From: Candidatus Fusicatenibacter intestinigallinarum
GTDB taxonomy: Bacteria; Bacillota; Clostridia; Lachnospirales; Lachnospiraceae
Length of the DNA: 64,000 bases
Assembly (NCBI GenBank): GCA_019119555.1
Contig: DWWU01000041.1
Coordinates: forward strand, 1-64,000
Direction of reading: 5' to 3'
Made by a program: the position numbers and the translations under genes. This document shows positions 58,353 to 64,000 of this stretch, piece after piece; the first letter of the stretch is position 1, and each line of letters opens with the position of its first letter. The notes under the pieces were generated by a model. The model was not told the DNA's origin and ran no database searches. It worked only from the letters and a program-made list of their open reading frames with translations.

Positions 58353-59468
58353 ATGAGAGAAGGAAAAAGAAAGAAAAAGAGACCATTTGTCTGGATGCTG
58401 TGGCTTATGATTTTCAGCGTTGGGATCTGGGGACTGACGGCCTGTTCCGGAAAAAAAGAGGATGAAAAGCCTGCTTCTGCGGAGAGTAAAAATGCTTCTG
58501 TGACAGGGGACAGCGGGGGAGAACAGGAAACGGCGCAGACATCGTCAGAGACGGAAACGGTAGGAGAATCGGACCGGCAGCAGTCGGATTCCGGTCATGA
58601 TTCTGTGCCTGAGACAGAGGAACCGGATGCGGCGCAGCAGGAGAATCCAGATGCGGGCAATACGGTTTCTATTGAAAACTATATTGTGAACGGTGAATGG
58701 AAAAAGCTGAAGGACGTTCTGAATATGCAGCCGACAGAATCCGGACAGTTCGGAGAAACAGGGGAAGCCTTTGAGACAGGGGGATTTTATATCACATGGA
58801 CCAACGATATGACAGAGGATGACGGGGCGTTTACGATGATAAACAGTGGGAATTCTTCTGTAAATATTTATGGCGTAACGGTAGGTGACGGGATTGGAAC
58901 AGCGGATTCTGCGTTTGAGGAAAATGGCTGGACGGCACTGGATGATGGCCGGCAGTATATTGCTGTTCTGAACGGAAGAAATCTGGCGATTGACTTTGAC
59001 CTGGATGAGAATCAGGTGATCACAGGCTGGTATCTTTGCAACTGGCCGGAAGGCGATTTTTCTGAAAATTTTGAAGGGCTTGAGAATCAGCAGATCAACG
59101 GAGTTCCCGCAAAGGTAAATGTATATGAAGGCGAATACAGATATGATCTTGCACGTACAGGCCTTCCGATCACCGAGTATTATACGGTAATCGTGGAAAA
59201 TGTAACGGAGGATTCCTTTGATTTCACCATTTATTATGTGGATGATCTGGCGGAAACCAGGGATGTTGTTTTCCGGACGCATACGGCGGTTTTTGAGGGG
59301 GACGGAACGTATGCGAAATATCATGGGCAGGAGTATGAACTGGAATTTACGTTCCCGGATAAGCGGAACACCTATCCGGATGCGGTGGACATGCAGATTA
59401 CAGGATATGAGCCTGTCGAAGGCCTGACCTTCTGCAACAATGCGATACCGGGTCATGAATTCAGCTGA
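58353..59468 (+). CDS. Lipoprotein sharing an extracellular module with the downstream M56 sensor
   Basis: WMLWLMIFSVGIWGLTACSGKK lipobox; acidic linker; ...VNIYGVTVG...QVITGWYLCNWPEGDF... Confidence 0.8.
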   Translation: MREGKRKKKRPFVWMLWLMIFSVGIWGLTACSGKKEDEKPASAESKNASVTGDSGGEQETAQTSSETETVGESDRQQSDSGHDSVPETEEPDAAQQENPDAGNTVSIENYIVNGEWKKLKDVLNMQPTESGQFGETGEAFETGGFYITWTNDMTEDDGAFTMINSGNSSVNIYGVTVGDGIGTADSAFEENGWTALDDGRQYIAVLNGRNLAIDFDLDENQVITGWYLCNWPEGDFSENFEGLENQQINGVPAKVNVYEGEYRYDLARTGLPITEYYTVIVENVTEDSFDFTIYYVDDLAETRDVVFRTHTAVFEGDGTYAKYHGQEYELEFTFPDKRNTYPDAVDMQITGYEPVEGLTFCNNAIPGHEFS

Positions 59469-59504
59469 ACCGGCAGATTTCGTCGAACGAAAAGGAGGGG
59501 TGGT

Positions 59505-61430
59505 ATGGCGGATATTCTGTTATATGTATTGAAGATCAATCTGGCGGCTGCGGCTGTGATTTTTCTGACCGCGGTGCTGTCGAGGCATCTGGCCGGGAGA
59601 TATTCGGTTCGCTGGAAATACCGGATCTGGCTGGCGCTGGCGATTCTTCTGCTTCTTCCGGTACAGATTCCGGAAACCTGGAATATCGTACATGTAAATA
59701 TTCCGGCAGCTTTCACCGTGAGAACAGATCAGCTCCGGACTGCCCGGGAGACAGATACAGGGAATGACAGGACAATCGCAGAGACAGATGGGACAGGGCA
59801 GACGGGCCTGCCCTGGTCCGGCGCCGGGAACACTTCTCAGGAGATTCTTTCTCAGTCTTCGCCAGACCTCCAGAACACCGGGAATCTCGTGGCGCCTGCC
59901 GGCGACGTTCAGTGGATTTCAATGGAAACGGCAGCTGACCTTGCGGCGGCTGTGTGGGCGGCCGGAGTGCTGTTCCTGGGAATCAGAAAAACGGTGGAGA
60001 CATATCTGGCAGGAAAAGCGCTGCGCCGATGGAATCTGCCGAACTGGAACCAGCCGCTGGAACGGACGTATCGGAAGATATGCGGAAGCATGAAACTGAA
60101 GCGGACGCCGCGGCTGATGCTGAACAGCCGGCTGACGACGCCTCTGCTTATGGGATTTCTGCATCCGTGTATCTGCATCCCCCAGATCGGATATACGCCG
60201 GAGGAACAGGAACTGATTCTGTTCCATGAACTCTGCCATTACCAAAGAAAAGATCTGTGGTATAAACTTTTGCTGAACATTCTGTGCATTGTGCATTGGT
60301 TTAATCCGGCGCTTTGGTGGATGAAAAAGGAAGCGGACAGAGACCTTGAGTTTCTCTGCGATGAATCAGTGATGGAACGACGCGCTGTACAGGAGAGAAT
60401 GCTGTACAATCGTCTGCTTGCAAAAACAGCCGCAGGGAAAACTTCTGCGCCGGGAATCACGACCGGGTTCAGCGACAGCCTGCGGAATCTGAAAAAGCGG
60501 ATGGCAAACATTATGCGTGCCGGAACAATGAAAAAGGGAAATGTGGTCACCGCGTGTTTTCTGGCATTGTTTGTGCTCTGCAACGCGCTGACGGGATGTT
60601 CTGTTGCGGACAGCTCCGGTTCTTCTCCGGCAGCTGACGGAAAGAAAACAGAGGCGGATTCCGGGCAGGAGCCTGCCGGCCGCCAGATCCCGGACACACA
60701 GGAGGATCAACGGCAGCTTTTGGATACCGTGCCGCTGGATCCGCAGGATGGGGAAAATCGCGGCGTATCCTCCGAAGAAGCAGAACCGCAGGGGCAGGAG
60801 AACGGAGACAGTGGTTCATCTTCAGAAACTCAGGAGGACGACGGATCAGACGTTCAGGCTCCGGCTGACACCCAGCCACCTGCCCGGACGCCATCCGTAC
60901 AGCCGACACAGACGCCCGGGGAACCGGCGGACATGCCGCAGGAAGATCCTTCTCCGACGGACAGCCCCCAGGAATCGGCACCGTCTCCCCCGGAAATTGA
61001 GCTGACCGATTATGTGCATGATAATCTGGTGCAGGAATTTGCGGAAGATATGGGGATGGAACAGGTTTCCGGACAGATGTTCGGGGAGAACGGATATCGG
61101 TATGAAAACTCTTATGCGGGCATTGAATGGCAATATGTGGATGAAACGATTTATGGCGGGGAGGATTTCGACAGCAAATATAATTACATCGGTTCTGTAT
61201 GGTGCGAAGGAAACACAGAGATCAGCGTGTACGGCGTTGCCTGCGGAATGAATATGGACGAAGTACGGGAAAACATGCAGGCAGACGGATGGAAAGTTCT
61301 TGGAGCGCATCAGAATGCTTTCCTGCTGGATGAGAATTCCGGATATGACCGGGAGTATGTCCAGTTTGAGACAGACGGCACGACAATTACCCAATGGTAC
61401 TGGTGCAACTGGCCGGAGGGGGATCTGTAA
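59505..61430 (+). CDS. M56 family (BlaR1/MecR1-like) sensor metallopeptidase with lipoprotein-like C-terminal extracellular domain
   Basis: LILFHELCHYQRKDLWYKLLLNILCIVHWFNPALWWM (HExxH), DLEFLCDESVMERR; LCNALTGCSVADSS after the last TM; C-term ISVYGVACG...TITQWYWCNWPEGDL. Confidence 0.92.
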   Translation: MADILLYVLKINLAAAAVIFLTAVLSRHLAGRYSVRWKYRIWLALAILLLLPVQIPETWNIVHVNIPAAFTVRTDQLRTARETDTGNDRTIAETDGTGQTGLPWSGAGNTSQEILSQSSPDLQNTGNLVAPAGDVQWISMETAADLAAAVWAAGVLFLGIRKTVETYLAGKALRRWNLPNWNQPLERTYRKICGSMKLKRTPRLMLNSRLTTPLLMGFLHPCICIPQIGYTPEEQELILFHELCHYQRKDLWYKLLLNILCIVHWFNPALWWMKKEADRDLEFLCDESVMERRAVQERMLYNRLLAKTAAGKTSAPGITTGFSDSLRNLKKRMANIMRAGTMKKGNVVTACFLALFVLCNALTGCSVADSSGSSPAADGKKTEADSGQEPAGRQIPDTQEDQRQLLDTVPLDPQDGENRGVSSEEAEPQGQENGDSGSSSETQEDDGSDVQAPADTQPPARTPSVQPTQTPGEPADMPQEDPSPTDSPQESAPSPPEIELTDYVHDNLVQEFAEDMGMEQVSGQMFGENGYRYENSYAGIEWQYVDETIYGGEDFDSKYNYIGSVWCEGNTEISVYGVACGMNMDEVRENMQADGWKVLGAHQNAFLLDENSGYDREYVQFETDGTTITQWYWCNWPEGDL

Positions 61431-61453
61431 TAATCAAGGTTATAGTTCGGTCC

Positions 61454-61488
61454 GGTCTGTGCATTCACTGCACAGACCGTATGTAAAG
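61454..61488 (+). repeat. Family-2 hairpin
   Basis: GGTCTGTGCA-TTCAC-TGCACAGACC-GTATGTAAAG. Confidence 0.85.
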
Positions 61489-61505
61489 AATAGAACCTGT
61501 AACCA

Positions 61506-61552
61506 TCAAGCGGCTTCGGAGATGTTTTATTACCTCCGGGCCGCTTGATTCA
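61506..61552 (+). terminator. Hairpin downstream of the M56 gene
   Basis: ATCAAGCGGCttCGGAG...CTCCGgGCCGCTTGAT; no clear T-tract. Confidence 0.5.
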
Positions 61553-61627
61553 TATTACCTATACAGGAGCCGGATCAGGAGGTATAATGCCAGTAAAGAT
61601 ATTTTTCGGATACGGAGGAGGATACAG

Positions 61628-62557
61628 ATGACAGAGATTGTATTCAGCGAGAGCGCTGAGGGCAGCCTGAAGTGGGCGCAGACATATGGAAAAGGCAAGT
61701 GGGCTCCATCATCGATCGGCATGATTGGCAGTAATCTTTCGGCAGCAGAGGCAGACGAGGCACTGCGTGAAGCGGAGCGAAGGGAACAGGCCTCCTGGGA
61801 GCAGGCGGTTCCGCTGGGAGGAAGTCCTGCAGACGTGTTTTCCTTTCCGCTTGTCCACAGCATCGGAGATATATCAGAAGAAGGGATCGGACAGAAGCGT
61901 CTGGAAACGCTGCAGAAGCTGTTTGGTTACAGCTCTGAAACAGAGGGCCACAAAACGGCAGAGCGAATCTGCCGAAATGCAGTCAGAGATTTTCAGACAG
62001 TCAGAACCCGTCTGACAGAAGGCGGGCAGGTACGGATCTGGTACAGTGATCAGCCGGATGAAATGTGCGGAATGTACTGGTTTCTCGCACAGCTGGAGCA
62101 GCAGCGGATGCCTGCCGGCAGGATTGTTCTTGTAAGTCCTGAAGACCGGAATTCTGAACTCTGTCATCTGGGCTGGGGTGCAGCGGAACCCGGGGAGTGG
62201 GGGAAGCATCTTTCTTCTCAGAAAAATATCAGCCAGGAGTTTCTCACCGACATTGCCTGCCGTTGGAAGAAACTTCAGGATGAGCGGGCGGCGCTGCGTG
62301 CAGTCGTCGACGGAAAGCTCTGCAGTGTACCGGAAGACTTTTATGATCCTTTCATACAGAAAGAACTGGATGCACAGGAAGAGATGTTCCCTGAAACTTC
62401 CCTGATGGGCTCCGTCCTCGCCAGACACCGGCTGGGAATCAGCAATGAATGGATTTTCCTGCGCATTCAGAAGATGGTAGAAAGCGGAAGGCTGTCAGTT
62501 GCGGCTGAGGCACCGGAGGATATGACGGCGTGTCATCGATGGTTGAAAAAAATGTGA
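61628..62557 (+). CDS. DUF1835 (and DUF3658-like) family protein
   Basis: MTEIVFSESAEGSLKWAQTYG...FPLVHSIGDISEEG...VRIWYSDQPDEMCGMYWFL; Trp/His-rich C-terminus. Confidence 0.75.
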   Translation: MTEIVFSESAEGSLKWAQTYGKGKWAPSSIGMIGSNLSAAEADEALREAERREQASWEQAVPLGGSPADVFSFPLVHSIGDISEEGIGQKRLETLQKLFGYSSETEGHKTAERICRNAVRDFQTVRTRLTEGGQVRIWYSDQPDEMCGMYWFLAQLEQQRMPAGRIVLVSPEDRNSELCHLGWGAAEPGEWGKHLSSQKNISQEFLTDIACRWKKLQDERAALRAVVDGKLCSVPEDFYDPFIQKELDAQEEMFPETSLMGSVLARHRLGISNEWIFLRIQKMVESGRLSVAAEAPEDMTACHRWLKKM

Positions 62558-62561
62558 ATTG

Positions 62562-62590
62562 TTGCATTTCTTTTTTTCGTATATTATAAT
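62562..62590 (+). promoter_or_regulatory. Promoter TTGCAT-N17-TATAAT for cbiL-cbiF
   Basis: Hexamers and spacing; about 250-nt leader. Confidence 0.65.
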
Positions 62591-62675
62591 GATGAGCGAA
62601 CTACATGTTCAGCAGCCGTTATCCGATGTCTGCAGTGCGGAGGAGAAGCAGACGCCGGTGGGCCTTCGGCCCATC

Positions 62676-62703
62676 GCGTAGCGATTTTCAATGGCCGGAT
62701 GCC
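62676..62703 (-). repeat. Family-5 element (reverse orientation)
   Basis: CGCGTAGCGATTTTCAATGGCCGGATGC. Confidence 0.65.
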
Positions 62704-62732
62704 ATAACAGTTCAGCCAGCTGAACTGTTACT
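62704..62732. repeat. Family-1 palindrome abutting the family-5 element
   Basis: ATAACAGTTCAGCCAGCTGAACTGTTACT. Confidence 0.85.
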
Positions 62733-62841
62733 ACGGTTACAGCGGCAAAGAACATGGAAAAAGAATAAGCGGAAAAAGAATTATAATAAACGGAGCAGGA
62801 CAGAAGCCTCGGTATCAGGCTTTGTCCGAAGAGGAGCAGAC

Positions 62842-63528
62842 ATGAAAAGAGGAACCTTATACGGAGTCGGAATCGGTCCGGGCGATCCGGAACTTCTGAC
62901 ACTGAAAGCAGTCCGTCGGATCCGGGAGGCGCAGGTGATCGCTCTGCCCGGAAAGGAAGCAAAGGAGACCGTTGCCTATCGGATTGCCGTCCAGGCGGTG
63001 CCGGAGCTGGAAAACAAGCATCTGCTGGCGGTGGCCATGCCGATGACGAAGGACAGGACAGAACTGGAGGAAAACCACAAAAAAGCGGCCAAAGCAGTGG
63101 AGCAGGAACTGGACCAGGGAAAGGACGTTGCATTTCTGACCCTTGGAGATCCGACGGTTTATTCCACGTATCTGTATGTCCACAAACGCGTACAGGAGGA
63201 CGGATACGAAGCGAAAATTGTCAGCGGCGTCACTTCCTTCTGTGCGGCTGCGGCGGAACTGGAAATCGGACTTGTGGAAAACTCTCAGCAGCTTCATGTG
63301 ATTCCGGCGTCTTATCAGATTGAGGATGCGCTGAAGCTTCCGGGAACGAAAGTTCTGATGAAGGCCGGACGTAAGATGGAGCAGGTCAAAGAACTTCTGG
63401 AACAGATGGACGCGGAAGTCCTGATGGTGGAAAACTGTGGGATGGAAGGTCAGCGGATCTGCCGCGGAGCGGAGGAGATTCCCGAATCTGCAGGCTATTA
63501 TTCACTGATCGTGGTAAAGGAGAAATAA
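62842..63528 (+). CDS. cbiL: Precorrin-2/cobalt-factor II C20-methyltransferase
   Basis: GTLYGVGIGPGDPELLTLKAVRRIREAQVIALPG, FLTLGDPTVYSTYLYVH. Confidence 0.92.
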   Translation: MKRGTLYGVGIGPGDPELLTLKAVRRIREAQVIALPGKEAKETVAYRIAVQAVPELENKHLLAVAMPMTKDRTELEENHKKAAKAVEQELDQGKDVAFLTLGDPTVYSTYLYVHKRVQEDGYEAKIVSGVTSFCAAAAELEIGLVENSQQLHVIPASYQIEDALKLPGTKVLMKAGRKMEQVKELLEQMDAEVLMVENCGMEGQRICRGAEEIPESAGYYSLIVVKEK

Positions 63529-63529
63529 C

Positions 63530-64000
63530 ATGGTACATTTTGTCGGAGCAGGTCCGGGAGCGCCGGATCTTATTACTGTGCGCGGAAAAAAGCTGCTGGA
63601 GCAGGCGGATGTGATCATCTATGCGGGATCGCTGGTAAACCCGGCGCTGCTTGAGGATTGCAAAGAAGGATGCCAGATTTACAACAGCGCGGTGATGACG
63701 CTGGAACAGGTGATTGATGTGATGAAACAGGCCAATGACCGGGGTGAGGATGTGGTGAGGCTCCACACCGGAGATCCCAGTCTGTACGGTGCGATCCGGG
63801 AACAGATGGACGCCCTGGACGCCCTGGACATTGCTTACGATGACTGTCCGGGCGTCAGCTCTTTTTCGGGAGCGGCGGCGGCTTTAAATATGGAATACAC
63901 ACTGCCGGATGTCTCTCAGAGCGTGATTATCACACGGATGGCAGGCAGAACGCCGGTGCCGGAGCGGGAGAGCATTGCATCCTTTGCGGCCCATCAGGCG
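63530..64000 (+). CDS. cbiF: Cobalt-precorrin-4 C11-methyltransferase (truncated by window end)
   Basis: MVHFVGAGPGAPDLITVRGKKLLEQADVIIYAGSLVNPALL, RLHTGDPSLYGAIREQMDAL. Confidence 0.92.
   Translation, partial: MVHFVGAGPGAPDLITVRGKKLLEQADVIIYAGSLVNPALLEDCKEGCQIYNSAVMTLEQVIDVMKQANDRGEDVVRLHTGDPSLYGAIREQMDALDALDIAYDDCPGVSSFSGAAAALNMEYTLPDVSQSVIITRMAGRTPVPERESIASFAAHQA

Noticed and set aside
62591-62842. Cobalamin riboswitch in the 250-nt leader of cbiL
   Set aside because: No recognisable B12-box motifs; the leader is largely composed of family-5 and family-1 repeats.
63801-63835. Short tandem repeat GACGCCCTGGACGCCCTGGAC in cbiF
   Set aside because: A 9-nt in-frame repeat in a region where (M)DALDxL is plausible protein sequence; no frame effect.
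1-64000. tRNA or rRNA genes in intergenic gaps
   Set aside because: No cloverleaf-like segment with a conserved TTCRANY arm was recognised by eye; a tRNAscan run would be decisive.

Overview
The 64-kb window looks like chromosomal Clostridia (probably Lachnospiraceae) sequence. It is mostly dense core metabolism and translation genes, with no rRNA, tRNA, CRISPR array or intact transposase that I can support. Main blocks are: a radical-SAM/DNA-metabolism pair (-); hisHF, ung and a MurJ/SpoVB-like flippase; a moxR-DUF58-transglutaminase operon; a 1415-aa 2-hydroxyacyl-CoA dehydratase activase-type protein (-); tgt and yajC; leuB-ilvD-ilvB; serC-serA-DUF1015; glgB and mscS; rimP-nusA-rnpM(ylxR)-ylxQ-infB-rbfA-nrnA-truB-ribF; an SH3/NlpC-P60 hydrolase; rpsO and pnp; nrdG-dut; an XRE-HTH/aminotransferase fusion; a decayed sugar O-acetyltransferase; a NYN/LOTUS protein (-); a serine hydrolase, maa and NUDIX; hemA-hemC-cobA/hemD-hemL-cbiD; a BlaI / lipoprotein / M56-BlaR1-like triad; DUF1835; and cbiL-cbiF (cut by the window end). 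The most interesting signals are: (1) several dispersed families of intergenic palindromic repeats (core GTAACAGTTCAGCCGGCTGAACTGTTAC and others), often touching stop codons, with some ending in a Shine-Dalgarno; (2) a BlaI-lipoprotein-BlaR1-like operon in which the lipoprotein and the sensor peptidase share an extracellular module ending in CNWPEGD; (3) an XRE-aminotransferase chimera preceded by a dense cluster of GTTCAA/TTGAAC operator-like motifs; (4) a perfect 19-bp tandem duplication just after two overlapping out-of-frame ATGs, which swaps the productive start codon. All calls were made by eye from the sequence and the supplied ORF track; no searches were run.
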